From NCBI RefSeq assembly GCF_019219075.1, contig NZ_JAHUWJ010000002.1, positions 310,001 through 374,000 of the forward strand: a stretch of 64,000 bases of DNA, written 5' to 3'. Below, in pieces: positions 17,715 through 26,417 of this stretch. Position 1 is the first letter of the stretch, and the number at the start of each line of letters is the position of its first letter. The notes under the pieces were generated by a model. It worked only from the letters and a program-made list of their open reading frames with translations, did not search any database and was not told the DNA's origin. The DNA is from Chitinophaga sp. sic0106. GTDB lineage: Bacteria > Bacteroidota > Bacteroidia > Chitinophagales > Chitinophagaceae. The position numbers and the translations under genes are program-made.

Positions 17715-19448
17715 ATGCAAAAGCTTTGCTTTTCAATCATTTCTGTACTATTCCTTTTTGCCTGCAATAATCCCGGGGCAACTAATCAGCAGCAGGCTAC
17801 CGACAGTGCGGCGCCTACAATAGGCTGTTCCGTGCCTACCACCACCGACAAAAGCTGGTACACTTCCGGGAAAAAAGCCCCCTTGCTGAAAGGGCTGGAA
17901 GGAATAGATTTCAAAATCACCACCCGCGTGCCGGAGGCACAAACCTACTTTAATCAGGGCATGATGCTGGCTTACGGTTTTAACCACGCCGAGGCAGCCA
18001 GGTCATTTTTTGAGGCTACCAGGCTGGATTCCACAGCAGCCATGGCTTTCTGGGGCTTTGCATATGTACTGGGGCCTAATTATAACGGGGGTATGGAAGA
18101 AGACAATTTCCAGCGTGCTAATGAAGCAGTCGTAAAGGCGCAGGTGTTAGCCGCTAACGCTACCCCAATAGAGAATGCACTGATCCAGGCGCTGGCCACC
18201 CGCTATGTGCAGGACCCACCGGCTAACCGCGCTCCGCTGGACAGCGCCTATGCTGCCGCCATGAAAAAAGTATATGATCAGTATCCCTCCGATCCGGACG
18301 TAGGCGCATTATATGCCGAAGCCATAATGGACCTGCATCCATGGGATCTCTATGAAAAAAAATCAAAAGCACCTAAAGCCTGGACACCCGCATTAACGAA
18401 GGTATTGGAGCACCTGATGCAACTAAACCCGAAACATCCGGGAGCACATCACTTTTACATTCATGCCCTGGAAGCATCTGCTACCCCTGAAAAGGCGCTG
18501 GCCAGTGCAAAGTTGCTGGATACACTGGTGCCGGGCGCTGGGCACTTACTTCATATGCCATCGCATATCTACATCAATACAGGCGATTACCACGAAGGAA
18601 GCCTGTCAAATATAAATGCAGTGAAGGTGGACAGCGCGTATACGATCGCGTGCCATGCGCAGGGTTCTTATCCATTGGGATTATATCCGCATAACTACCA
18701 TTTCCTGGTGGCCACTGCTACGCTGGAAGGCAATACCGCACTGGCCTGGAAGTCCGCTACCAAACTGCAGGAAATGATATCAGCAGAAATTATGCGTATG
18801 CCGGGATGGAGTACCCTTCAACATTATTATACCATTCCTTATTACATCGCTGCTAAGCTATCGATGTGGGATACCATTATTGCTATTCCTGCACCTGGCA
18901 GCGACCTGGTGTATCCCCGCGCTATCTGGCACTATGCCCGGGGGATGGCTTACCTCGGGAAGCATGATCTGGCCAGTGCCCGCAAGGAAATGGATAGTCT
19001 CAATACGCTAAACGCTGATACTATATTGCAACACCTCACCATCTGGGGTATTAACACCTCTGCTGACCTGGTACAGATTGCCACCAAAGTATTATCTGCC
19101 GGTATTTCGGTGCAGGAAAACCAGCTGGAAGCGGCTATTGAAAAGCTGAAAGCTGCCGTGGTGATAGAAGATAACCTGAATTATAACGAACCGCCCGACT
19201 GGTTCTTTTCCGTGCGGCATCACCTCGGTGCTGTGCTGCTGAAAGCCGGTAAATACAAGGATGCAGAAGCGGTATACCGGGAGGATTTGAAAATATGGCG
19301 TAAGAACGGCTGGGCGCTGAAAGGGCTGCATAACGCACTGGTGCAGCAACACAAGGATGCTGCCGCACAACAGGTACTGGCAGATTTTAACCTCGCCTGG
19401 AAATATGCGGATAAACCGGTGACCTCATCTTCGAGTATCGTTGATTAA
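17715..19448 (+). CDS. TPR-repeat lipoprotein
   Basis: 577 residues with a lipoprotein signal ending at the cysteine of ISVLFLFACNN (residue 17). The chain is a series of TPR-like helical hairpins: AQTYFNQGMMLAYGFNHAEA at the start, AMAFWGFAYVLGPNYNGGM, and KDAEAVYREDLKIWRKNGWA near the end. Repeated His-containing segments (NPKHPGAHHFYIHALE, HLLHMPSHIYI) are typical of a widespread uncharacterised TPR family in Bacteroidota. It probably acts as a cell-envelope scaffold; function unknown. It appears to be a single-gene unit. Confidence 0.8.
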   Translation: MQKLCFSIISVLFLFACNNPGATNQQQATDSAAPTIGCSVPTTTDKSWYTSGKKAPLLKGLEGIDFKITTRVPEAQTYFNQGMMLAYGFNHAEAARSFFEATRLDSTAAMAFWGFAYVLGPNYNGGMEEDNFQRANEAVVKAQVLAANATPIENALIQALATRYVQDPPANRAPLDSAYAAAMKKVYDQYPSDPDVGALYAEAIMDLHPWDLYEKKSKAPKAWTPALTKVLEHLMQLNPKHPGAHHFYIHALEASATPEKALASAKLLDTLVPGAGHLLHMPSHIYINTGDYHEGSLSNINAVKVDSAYTIACHAQGSYPLGLYPHNYHFLVATATLEGNTALAWKSATKLQEMISAEIMRMPGWSTLQHYYTIPYYIAAKLSMWDTIIAIPAPGSDLVYPRAIWHYARGMAYLGKHDLASARKEMDSLNTLNADTILQHLTIWGINTSADLVQIATKVLSAGISVQENQLEAAIEKLKAAVVIEDNLNYNEPPDWFFSVRHHLGAVLLKAGKYKDAEAVYREDLKIWRKNGWALKGLHNALVQQHKDAAAQQVLADFNLAWKYADKPVTSSSSIVD

Positions 19449-19488
19449 TAAGCAGTATACTGCAGGGCATTGCCCTGCAGTACTTCCG

Positions 19489-19824
19489 TTACCGGAGAAA
19501 ATCACCGTCGATAATCAGCAGCTTCACCCCTGACGCTGTGCTGGATCTATGGTTACTCATGTCATCTGAAACCACATAGGTCATACCCTGGTGGAGTTCA
19601 AACGCTTCGCCGTTATCCAGCTCGCTGATAAAACTTCCTTCCAGGCAATGGACAATATGTCCTTTTTTGCACCAATGGTCCGCCAGGTAGCCAGGAGAAT
19701 ACGTAACAATTCTCAAGCGCAAGCCTGGTAATTGGAGTGTTTGCCAAAGTGCGGTGCCGGTAATACCTGGATGGGTAGTAGGGTCAATTGTACTCCAGTC
19801 GATACATTGAAAAGGATGTTTCAT
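19489..19824 (-). CDS. DHCW-motif cupin fold protein
   Basis: 111 residues from ATG at 19824 (MKHPFQCIDW); the frame extends five codons further to another ATG at 19839. It is a small single-domain cupin with the family-naming motif DHWCKKGH, an acidic strand and a second conserved patch GMTYVVSDDMSNHRSS. Cupins of this type bind a metal or small ligand; the role is unknown. It lies convergent to the TPR lipoprotein, whose stop is 40 bp away. Confidence 0.78.
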   Translation of the reverse strand: MKHPFQCIDWSTIDPTTHPGITGTALWQTLQLPGLRLRIVTYSPGYLADHWCKKGHIVHCLEGSFISELDNGEAFELHQGMTYVVSDDMSNHRSSTASGVKLLIIDGDFLR

Positions 19825-19871
19825 GCGGTAAAAATACAAAACTCATACATGCTTGCAAGCCTTTACGAATA

Positions 19872-20087
19872 CTAATCTTTAGGCAACTGAGTGGTACTTT
19901 TTTTGTTAGCCGAAGCGGTTTTTCGTGCCTCTACCTGATATTCCTGCTCTGCTATTGCTATCATCATATCAAATATGGCGGCTTTCTTTTCGTTCTTATT
20001 TTCAAGCTGCGCTTTTTGTTCCTTTAGCAACTTTACTTCCAGTGCTAGTTCCTGAAGCTTTTGTTTGGTTGATCTTGACATGGTCAT
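19872..20087 (-). CDS. Small coiled-coil protein resembling the C-terminus of an IS3-type transposase OrfA
   Basis: 71 residues. A leucine-zipper-like helix (KLQELALEVKLLKEQKAQLE) is followed by IFDMMIAIAEQEYQVEARKT. That second part resembles the conserved end of Bacteroidota IS3-family OrfA proteins (a MIEIAEKE..IRKK pattern, from memory). No helix-turn-helix precedes it and no OrfB follows, so it is either an IS relic or a domesticated small protein. It shares an identical 11-bp sequence around its start with the divergent gene at 20215. Confidence 0.5.
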   Translation of the reverse strand: MTMSRSTKQKLQELALEVKLLKEQKAQLENKNEKKAAIFDMMIAIAEQEYQVEARKTASANKKSTTQLPKD

Positions 20088-20214
20088 TCGCTGTTGAGGT
20101 ATGAGCCGAAATTACAAAAAAATATCACGGTATATAATTTTTTGTTTAGGGAGACAGCAATTTCCCTTTGGGCTATTTTTACTAGTTTTAACAGCAATAA
20201 TCAAGTTTTAGCGA

Positions 20215-20682
20215 ATGACCACCCTGGAAAAAGTTGCATTTAAAACCCAGCTGAAAACACTGGGAGAGGCTATTATCCGGGAACGGATAGCGGCCGCCAA
20301 ATTGGCCATCGACGAGGCCCAGGCAGCTGCCAACAGCGAAGAGAAAAGCTCGGTAGGGGATAAATATGAAACAGGACGGGCCATGGGGCACCTGCAGAAA
20401 GATATGTTTACCAGGCAACACCTGGAGCATAAGAAGGAACTGGATCAATTGCAAAAAGTAGACACCAGCACCATCTACACCACGGTTCAACCGGGTGCTT
20501 TTATACGATGTGCATCTGCCGCATTCTTTATAGCCGCCGGTTTGGGTAAGCAGCAAATAGACGGACAGCAGGTATTCTTTCTGTCACCGCAAGCGCCACT
20601 TGCGCGATTATTACTTCATAAGAAAGCAGGGGATCACTTCCTGTTTAATAAGACAGATGAGGAGATACTGGATCTTTATTAA
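20215..20682 (+). CDS. GreA/GreB-like C-terminal domain protein
   Basis: 155 residues. An N-terminal coiled-coil-like helix contains the conserved patch SSVGDKYETGRAM. The second half resembles the FKBP-like C-terminal domain of Gre factors (FFIAAGLGKQQIDGQQVFFLSPQAPLARLL). Members of this small Bacteroidota family are often labelled 3-oxoacyl-ACP synthase in automatic annotation, which this sequence does not support because it lacks any ketosynthase motif. A role in transcription elongation is only a guess from the fold. Confidence 0.65.
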   Translation: MTTLEKVAFKTQLKTLGEAIIRERIAAAKLAIDEAQAAANSEEKSSVGDKYETGRAMGHLQKDMFTRQHLEHKKELDQLQKVDTSTIYTTVQPGAFIRCASAAFFIAAGLGKQQIDGQQVFFLSPQAPLARLLLHKKAGDHFLFNKTDEEILDLY

Positions 20683-20728
20683 AGGACAAAGTATGGAAAC
20701 CTGATCAGAAAGTTCTATTTTTCCACCC

Positions 20729-21730
20729 ATGAATATCCATTTGTTCGACAAACTGCAGCGTGATGGACACCTTTCCCCGGGTTCCGCCGAAAAGCTCCAA
20801 AATGCCGCTGCCACAAAGTTGTTTAGCCTCCATTGGGAACTAAAAACTATCCTCTACCTGGGTGTATTGCTGTTAAGCGGTGGCTTGGGAATCCTGGTGT
20901 ATAAGAATATTGACACCATTGGGCACCAGGTAATACTGGTAGCTATTGCGGCTTCCTGCGCGGGTTGTTTCTATTACTGCTATAAGCACAAAAAGCCATT
21001 TACCTGGGAAAAGGTGACGTCACCCACCCCATTTTTCGATTACATTTTATTACTGGGCTGCCTGCTTTTTATCACCTTTATTACCTATCTCCAGGGCGCT
21101 TATTCCGTGTTTGCCAATCATTATGGTACGGCCACATTTATTCCGCTGCTGGTGCTTTTATTCAGTGCTTATTACTTTGATCACATCGGCGTGTTAAGTC
21201 TGGCTATCACCAATTTTGCGGCCTGGCTGGGTGTAAACGTTTCACCATATGCCCTGATGGACGGCTTTTCCTTGTTTAACACTCACCTGATCAAAACTGG
21301 TGCAGTGTTGGGTATAGGGCTCTGTGTGGCCGACTTTCTAAGTCATCATTACAATAAAAAGGCACACTTCGGATTTACTTATCGCAATTTCGGTACGCAT
21401 ATATTCCTGGTGGCTTGTTTGGCGGGCATGTTCAGTGTTGATATGGGCCTATCGCTGGAAGGGAATTACTACTTCCTTTGGTTTGTCTTTCTGGCAGTAG
21501 GCAGCTGGTGGTTTCTCCGGGATGCCTTCAAACATAAGAGCTTTTACTTTCTGCTCATTGTTTCACTGTACGCGTATGTGGGAGTGAGTTACGTGATTAT
21601 TCGCCTGCTTATTCTGGGAGATGATATAGCAGCTGTATATGGAGGAATATTGTATTTCATTGCTTCCGCCATCGGCCTGATCGTGTTCCTCGTAAAAGCC
21701 AACAAAAAAATCAAACATGCTAGCATATAA
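20729..21730 (+). CDS. DUF2157-like multi-pass membrane protein
   Basis: 333 residues. A short soluble N-terminus (HLFDKLQRDGHLSPGSAEKLQ) of the DUF2157 type is followed by about nine hydrophobic segments (ILYLGVLLLSGGLGILVY and so on). Its end overlaps the next membrane-protein gene by 14 bp, so they are translationally coupled and probably form one complex. Function unknown. Confidence 0.75.
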   Translation: MNIHLFDKLQRDGHLSPGSAEKLQNAAATKLFSLHWELKTILYLGVLLLSGGLGILVYKNIDTIGHQVILVAIAASCAGCFYYCYKHKKPFTWEKVTSPTPFFDYILLLGCLLFITFITYLQGAYSVFANHYGTATFIPLLVLLFSAYYFDHIGVLSLAITNFAAWLGVNVSPYALMDGFSLFNTHLIKTGAVLGIGLCVADFLSHHYNKKAHFGFTYRNFGTHIFLVACLAGMFSVDMGLSLEGNYYFLWFVFLAVGSWWFLRDAFKHKSFYFLLIVSLYAYVGVSYVIIRLLILGDDIAAVYGGILYFIASAIGLIVFLVKANKKIKHASI

Positions 21731-22808
21731 TAAAACGCAGCTGGACAATCTGGAGATTGTTGCAGCTACTGAAACAGCATCTAAACAACAGTTAATTACT
21801 GTGGATGAAAAGGATATTATCATCGCCGCGCATCCGGTGAAGCTGTATAGCCCTAATGTTTTTATGCGCATCGGGATATTTATTCTTACAGTAATCATTG
21901 CAGGGTTTTCGTTGGGATTGTTTGCGTTGATGATGCTCAGCGGCAGTTCAGAAAGTGCTTTCGGTGGATTGTTGGTTTTTTTTGCAGTAGTTTCTTATGC
22001 AGGTGCTGAGTTGTTGATAAAGGAAAAGCAGCACTATAAGTCCGGCGCTGATGATGCACTGATTTACTTCAGCAGTATTTGCCTCTTTTCAGCTTATATC
22101 CTGTTGAATCATAGTGGGAGCTCGGAACGGACAATGGCGGTAATAGTGATTGTACTGGGTGTATTCCTGACCCTGCGCTTTGCCGATATGCTGGCCACTG
22201 CGGCCGCTTTTGGAGGTATAATGTATCTGTTGTATGTTTTCTCTTATAGCCCCTGGCTGATCATGGCTGCCTCATTGGGCATATACCTGCTGGCGCTTAA
22301 CTTAAAGAATAAGTACTACGAAAATAATGCGATTGTGCTGCAAAGTCTCGCACTGCTTACCCTGTATGCCGCGGGCAACTATTACATCGTCCGGGAATTA
22401 TCGGAACAAAATCAGCCAATTTTCTGGGTCAGTACTGTGCTGATACCGCTTGCTTACCTCTTTTTTGGTATCTACAGAAAGGACCGGACCCTCCTTCGGA
22501 CCGGCCTGATACTCGTTGCGGCCATGGTGTTTACTATCAGGTATTACCATAGCATCGCACCGTTGGAAGTCGCGATGACCATTGCTGGTGTGGGTATGAT
22601 ACTGGTAGCGTATATACTTATACGTTATCTGAAAACACCGCGTAATGGCTTTACCTCCGAGGAAGTGGACGACGACCAGGCGGCGGCAGTACAGCTGGAA
22701 TCATTGATAATTGCGCAAACGTTTAATAAAGTAGGTGCTCCTCCCAAGGATGGATTTGAGTTTGGTGGTGGTGATGGTGGGGGAGGTGGCGCTACAGGAG
22801 GGTATTAG
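21717..22808 (+). CDS. Multi-pass membrane protein with glycine-rich C-terminus
   Basis: 363 residues, about ten hydrophobic segments after a cytoplasmic N-terminus of about 45 residues. The chain ends in a low-complexity tail rich in Gly and Asp (GGGDGGGGGATGGY). It overlaps the upstream DUF2157-like gene by 14 bp and is likely its partner. I recognise no catalytic motif; the pairing resembles DUF2157/DUF4401 gene pairs known in other bacteria, which would make it a DUF4401-like protein, but this is uncertain. Confidence 0.7.
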   Translation: MLAYNKTQLDNLEIVAATETASKQQLITVDEKDIIIAAHPVKLYSPNVFMRIGIFILTVIIAGFSLGLFALMMLSGSSESAFGGLLVFFAVVSYAGAELLIKEKQHYKSGADDALIYFSSICLFSAYILLNHSGSSERTMAVIVIVLGVFLTLRFADMLATAAAFGGIMYLLYVFSYSPWLIMAASLGIYLLALNLKNKYYENNAIVLQSLALLTLYAAGNYYIVRELSEQNQPIFWVSTVLIPLAYLFFGIYRKDRTLLRTGLILVAAMVFTIRYYHSIAPLEVAMTIAGVGMILVAYILIRYLKTPRNGFTSEEVDDDQAAAVQLESLIIAQTFNKVGAPPKDGFEFGGGDGGGGGATGGY

Positions 22809-22816
22809 GAAGCGGA

Positions 22817-22915
22817 TGTATCAAAAGTAATCTGAATGCTCTGAGAATTGCGTATTTGAAAATTGTCTCTATCAAGGCTCCCGAATAAAATCGAGTGGAA
22901 ATTACTTTTGATACA
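22817..22915. repeat. Perfect 15-bp inverted repeats 69 bp apart between convergent genes
   Basis: TGTATCAAAAGTAAT at 22817-22831 is exactly complementary to ATTACTTTTGATACA at 22901-22915. The 99-bp unit could be a MITE-like remnant with terminal inverted repeats or a long-loop bidirectional terminator. Confidence 0.6.
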
Positions 22916-22919
22916 CCTT

Positions 22920-23753
22920 CTATTTTTTCTTCTTGCTCCAAACGGGCTTTGTCCTTTCAAAGAATTCGATCACCGCAGGCTGGATGCAAATCTCCGCATA
23001 GTCCACCCAGTACTCATACGCCTCATGGCGCGAGCCTGCAAGGATTTCCTCTTCCAAAAAGCCCGACGGTGGTGTATGTCTCTTCTTAATAATTTCCGCT
23101 GGCAGATAAGCATTAGATGCCATGGCATCTCCCAGCAAAAGCTCCGCGCTTTTTTGATCTCCGTCTATTAAAGCGAGGAATACTTTCCCGTAAGTAAACT
23201 CAATTGAAAATTCACTTGGATAGCTTTCCAGTAATTCTTTTGCTGCTGCAAAGCTTTTTAACATAAAGAGACATTCCAGCTTCAGATGCCTGGCGCCCTG
23301 ATTGTCGAGCGGGTTCAGCTGCAGCATTTGGTCATAGATCTCAATCGCTCTGTCAAACTCCTCATTAAACTGCAGTTCCAAACCCCAGATATGGCAGGCC
23401 CGCAGGAACGGGCGGTTATCGGAATTAACATAGGGAAGTATGGCCTCGTTTATCTGAAAATCCTCCGGAAAGCATTCTTTTCCTATTCTATAGCCCTTTT
23501 CAGCTACAAGGTAGCTCTCGAATACCTTTTCCTGGTTGCGGAAGGCTACCGATAAATAGTTGTAAGCATCGAGGTGAAAAGGGTGTTCTTTGATGATTGC
23601 CTTCAACATCATTTCTGCAAAAGGGTCATTGGTGTCCAGCATGTTTAAGGCACTGGTGTATTGCAAGAAGGTTTCTTCACTGGATAATACTGCCGGCTGT
23701 ACGAATGCCCATTCGTTGGTATCGATCTGTATGACGCGAGGTTTTTGGGTCAT
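22920..23753 (-). CDS. TPR-like protein, cytoplasmic, unknown function
   Basis: 277 residues from the ATG at 23753 (MTQKPRVIQIDTNEWAF); the frame stays open another 22 codons upstream, but that part is not protein-like. TPR-type helices are visible (FNEEFDRAIEIYDQMLQLNP, then KSFAAAKELLESYP). No signal peptide or enzymatic motif is visible. The C-terminus is basic (WSKKKK). It resembles ST7-type TPR proteins of bacteria, with low certainty. Confidence 0.65.
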   Translation of the reverse strand: MTQKPRVIQIDTNEWAFVQPAVLSSEETFLQYTSALNMLDTNDPFAEMMLKAIIKEHPFHLDAYNYLSVAFRNQEKVFESYLVAEKGYRIGKECFPEDFQINEAILPYVNSDNRPFLRACHIWGLELQFNEEFDRAIEIYDQMLQLNPLDNQGARHLKLECLFMLKSFAAAKELLESYPSEFSIEFTYGKVFLALIDGDQKSAELLLGDAMASNAYLPAEIIKKRHTPPSGFLEEEILAGSRHEAYEYWVDYAEICIQPAVIEFFERTKPVWSKKKK

Positions 23754-23871
23754 ATGCTTTGTGTTATTCGGAGGGCAAGATAGGGATAAAGTGCCAGTGC
23801 CGGGAAATGAACATTCCATTGGATAAGCCGTTTGAGGAAAGTTTGTGGGGGAACTGATGTTGTTTCAGCTT

Positions 23872-24795
23872 TTATCGTTGTAAGAAAGTTCTGATGCGCG
23901 CTGCTATTTCAGCCGCATATTCTTCCAATGCAAAGTGTCCTGTAGGATAGAAGTGGATTTCAGTATCAGGCACATCTTTTTTGTAGGCTAACGCACCTGG
24001 TTTCAGAAATACCGGATCATTTTCGCCCCATACAATAAGTATTTTGGGAGAAAGTCTGCGCAGGGTTTCCTGCCACTTTGGATATTCCGCAATATTAAAC
24101 CGATAATCGTATTTCAATTTGTACTGGATCTCTTTATTACCGGGTCGGTCCATCAGTAACTGATCAAGCAGGTAAGCTTCCGGTGCTATTTTGGTGGAAT
24201 CGCTTACACCATGCAAATATTCAAATGTAGTATAGTCCAGTTCGAATGCGTTGTATACTTTGGCGCGGGAAGCGTCGGTGTTTTCGTCGATGTTTTTCTT
24301 GTATGCTTTAAGGATATCGCTTAATCCTTCAGCATATATGTTACCGTTCTGTACAATAAGCCGGTCCAATATAGCGGGGTTTCGCTGAATGATTCTCATT
24401 CCGACTGGTGCACCATAATCGAAGATGTACATGCTGCACTTGGTCACTCCTTTCAGCTGCAAAAATTTCTCCACGATAAGCGAATAATGCTCGAAAGTAT
24501 AATCAAAGTCAGTCATTGGCGGCATATCACTGAACCCATAACCGGGGTAGTCAGGCGCCAGGATGTGAAACTGGTCTTTCAGCAAGGGAATCAGTGTTCT
24601 GAAGTTGTGGGAAGAAGAAGGGAAACCATGTAACAGCAGGAGCGTTGGCTTGGAGGGATTACCTGCTTCACGGTAAAATATATTAATTCCGTCCACATTC
24701 AGGGTTTTATGGTATACCGGGTATTGTTCTTGTGCATTACCGGACAAGGTAGTTGTCATAAGGATAATTATTAAAAATGTAATTTGATATTTCAT
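23872..24795 (-). CDS. Exported alpha/beta hydrolase, haloalkane dehalogenase/epoxide hydrolase-like
   Basis: 307 residues from ATG 24795, chosen because it gives a clean signal peptide (MKYQITFLIIILMTTTLSGNA). The oxyanion motif is LHGFPSSSH. The nucleophile elbow reads FDYGAPVG, so the nucleophile is an aspartate as in haloalkane dehalogenases and epoxide hydrolases, not a serine. The acid region is GENDPVFL and the catalytic His lies in TGHFALEE. It is a periplasmic paralogue of the next gene (24865-25752), about 70 bp downstream of it and in the same TetR-controlled unit. Substrate unknown. Confidence 0.85.
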   Translation of the reverse strand: MKYQITFLIIILMTTTLSGNAQEQYPVYHKTLNVDGINIFYREAGNPSKPTLLLLHGFPSSSHNFRTLIPLLKDQFHILAPDYPGYGFSDMPPMTDFDYTFEHYSLIVEKFLQLKGVTKCSMYIFDYGAPVGMRIIQRNPAILDRLIVQNGNIYAEGLSDILKAYKKNIDENTDASRAKVYNAFELDYTTFEYLHGVSDSTKIAPEAYLLDQLLMDRPGNKEIQYKLKYDYRFNIAEYPKWQETLRRLSPKILIVWGENDPVFLKPGALAYKKDVPDTEIHFYPTGHFALEEYAAEIAARIRTFLQR

Positions 24796-24864
24796 TTGTA
24801 GCGTTTGTAGTTTAAATGAATGCCAGGAGTGGAGTACTCGCACTCCTGGCGTGCCAGGGTACAA

Positions 24865-25752
24865 TCAGGCGTTGGCTAAAGACGGGCGTGTCACTTTTCT
24901 TTTGAGATATTCCCGGATGGTGGCAGCAATTTCTTTCCAATGGCTTTCGAGTGCAAAATGACCCGCGTCGAACAGGTGATATTCCAGGTTCTTCACATCT
25001 TTCTTATAAGCTTCAGCTCCGCCCACGGGAAATATGTAATCGTTTTTACCATATACTATCAGCATTTCCGGGTTATGGGTGCGGAAGTATTCCTGCCATT
25101 GCGGGTACAAGGTGGTATTATTTTGATAGTCATAGAACAGTTGCAGTTGAATGCGGTCATTACCAGGGCGCTGGAGGTGGCGAAGATCTTGTTCCCAATT
25201 ATCCGGGCTGATCACGCTAACATCAGGTACACCGTGTGTATATTGCCATTTCAGGCCATCCAGGCTGTGAAAGCCTTCCAGGGTGCGTTCTGCCACCTTA
25301 TCGTTTTTATTGGTCCAATATGCTTTGATGGGGTCCCAGAACTGCTCTAACCCTTCGTCATAAGCACATCCATTTTGGACAATCAGCGACTCAATGCGTT
25401 CCGGGTGGGCGGTAGCCAGGCGGTATCCAACCGGAGCGCCATAGTCCATGAGGTAAAGGCTGTAACGGTGCAGTCCCAGCTGATCCAGCAAGCCTTGTAC
25501 AATGTCGGCCAGGCTGGCGAAGGTGTACGGAAAATCGGCCATATGTGGTTGCGCACTTTTGCCAAATCCGGGATAATCGGGTGCGATCAGGTAGTAGTCA
25601 TCTGATAGTTCCTGCATCAGGTTTCGGTACATATGTGAGGAAGTAGGATATCCATGTAACAATACCAGGGTCGGTTTACCTTTCTTGCCAGCTTCCCTGT
25701 AGAAGATATCGATGCCATTTACTTGAGTGGTGTGGTGTTTAACGTATTCCAT
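24865..25752 (-). CDS. Cytoplasmic alpha/beta hydrolase, haloalkane dehalogenase-like
   Basis: 295 residues with no signal peptide. Oxyanion motif LHGYPTSSH, nucleophile elbow MDYGAPVG (Asp), acid region GKNDYIFP and catalytic His in AGHFALESH. It is a close paralogue of the downstream exported hydrolase, so the pair came from a duplication with later gain or loss of a signal peptide. A perfect 18-bp TetR-type palindrome (25772-25789) lies 20 bp before its start, and the repressor gene lies just upstream. Confidence 0.87.
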   Translation of the reverse strand: MEYVKHHTTQVNGIDIFYREAGKKGKPTLVLLHGYPTSSHMYRNLMQELSDDYYLIAPDYPGFGKSAQPHMADFPYTFASLADIVQGLLDQLGLHRYSLYLMDYGAPVGYRLATAHPERIESLIVQNGCAYDEGLEQFWDPIKAYWTNKNDKVAERTLEGFHSLDGLKWQYTHGVPDVSVISPDNWEQDLRHLQRPGNDRIQLQLFYDYQNNTTLYPQWQEYFRTHNPEMLIVYGKNDYIFPVGGAEAYKKDVKNLEYHLFDAGHFALESHWKEIAATIREYLKRKVTRPSLANA

Positions 25753-25771
25753 GTTTATTTGTTTTATTTAA

Positions 25772-25789
25772 TTACCGAACGTTCGGTAA
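25772..25789. promoter_or_regulatory. TetR operator (perfect palindrome) before the hydrolase pair
   Basis: TTACCGAACGTTCGGTAA, fully self-complementary, 57 bp after the repressor position on the minus strand and 20 bp before the hydrolase start. A one-mismatch copy lies at 26400-26417 in the repressor promoter. Confidence 0.85.
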
Positions 25790-25808
25790 AATATGAAGAA
25801 AAAAATTT

Positions 25809-26372
25809 TTACTCTTTTGTAAAAAGCGTTTTCAAATCAGTCAACGCCTTATGAAAATAGGTCGGATCATTTAATCCTTTGGACAGTACCAGGCTTCCCT
25901 GTACCAGCACGAGCGATTGTTTGGCTTTGGCTTTAGCTTGTGCAGCAGTGAAGCCTTGCTCTACGCCTAGTGCGGTAAATGCTTCGATCCAAAGCAACAT
26001 CGCTTTACTGATCCCACCGCCGAGGGCTACCAGCCCGGAATCCAGGGAGAGGGCATTTAGTATGCAGCTCTTTTCACCGTTCTGATACAGCTCTTTGATA
26101 TGCTGTATAGCCCGTTGCAATTTGGTTGCCGGTGCCGCGTCTTTTGCGGTCAGCACCAGGTAGATGTTGTCTTTTATCCAGTTATACACGAATTCAAGCA
26201 CCATAACTGCTATCTCATTCTTCCCACCAGGAAACCGGTGATACAAGCTGGCTTTCTGCAAGCCGGTAGCTTTGGCGAGGTCGTTGAGGCTGGCGCCTTC
26301 AAAACCTTTGGCCTGAAGTACAGACATTAGTCCTTCTATCAAACTTGCATCGTCTATTTTCTGCGGTCTCAT
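25809..26372 (-). CDS. TetR/AcrR family transcriptional repressor
   Basis: 187 residues. The N-terminal helix-turn-helix reads GFEGASLNDLAKATGLQKASLYHRF, split here for length (residues about 19-43). The rest is the all-helical ligand-binding domain. Two copies of the same palindrome flank the gene, one on its own promoter and one before the hydrolase pair, so autoregulation and control of the hydrolases are both expected. Inducer unknown, presumably a substrate of the hydrolases. The predicted transcription start almost coincides with the ATG, so the message may be leaderless. Confidence 0.9.
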   Translation of the reverse strand: MRPQKIDDASLIEGLMSVLQAKGFEGASLNDLAKATGLQKASLYHRFPGGKNEIAVMVLEFVYNWIKDNIYLVLTAKDAAPATKLQRAIQHIKELYQNGEKSCILNALSLDSGLVALGGGISKAMLLWIEAFTALGVEQGFTAAQAKAKAKQSLVLVQGSLVLSKGLNDPTYFHKALTDLKTLFTKE

Positions 26373-26376
26373 GGAA

Positions 26377-26407
26377 CAAAGGTAGGAGGTTTTTTTATAT
26401 TACCAAA
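26377..26407 (-). promoter_or_regulatory. Bacteroidota-type promoter of the TetR gene
   Basis: On the minus strand TTTG (26407-26404), a 19-bp spacer, then TACCTTTG (26384-26377) match the Bacteroidota primary-sigma consensus TTTG-N19-TAnnTTTG exactly. The -33 box lies inside the operator copy. Confidence 0.8.
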
Positions 26408-26417
26408 CGTTCGGTAA
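26400..26417. promoter_or_regulatory. TetR operator copy overlapping the repressor promoter
   Basis: TTACCAAACGTTCGGTAA, one arm position different from the perfect palindrome at 25772. It covers the -33 box, so repressor binding would block polymerase. Confidence 0.82.

Noticed and set aside
20215..20682. 3-oxoacyl-ACP synthase annotation for this gene
   Set aside because: It lacks the ketosynthase cysteine and fold; the sequence resembles a Gre-type C-terminal domain.
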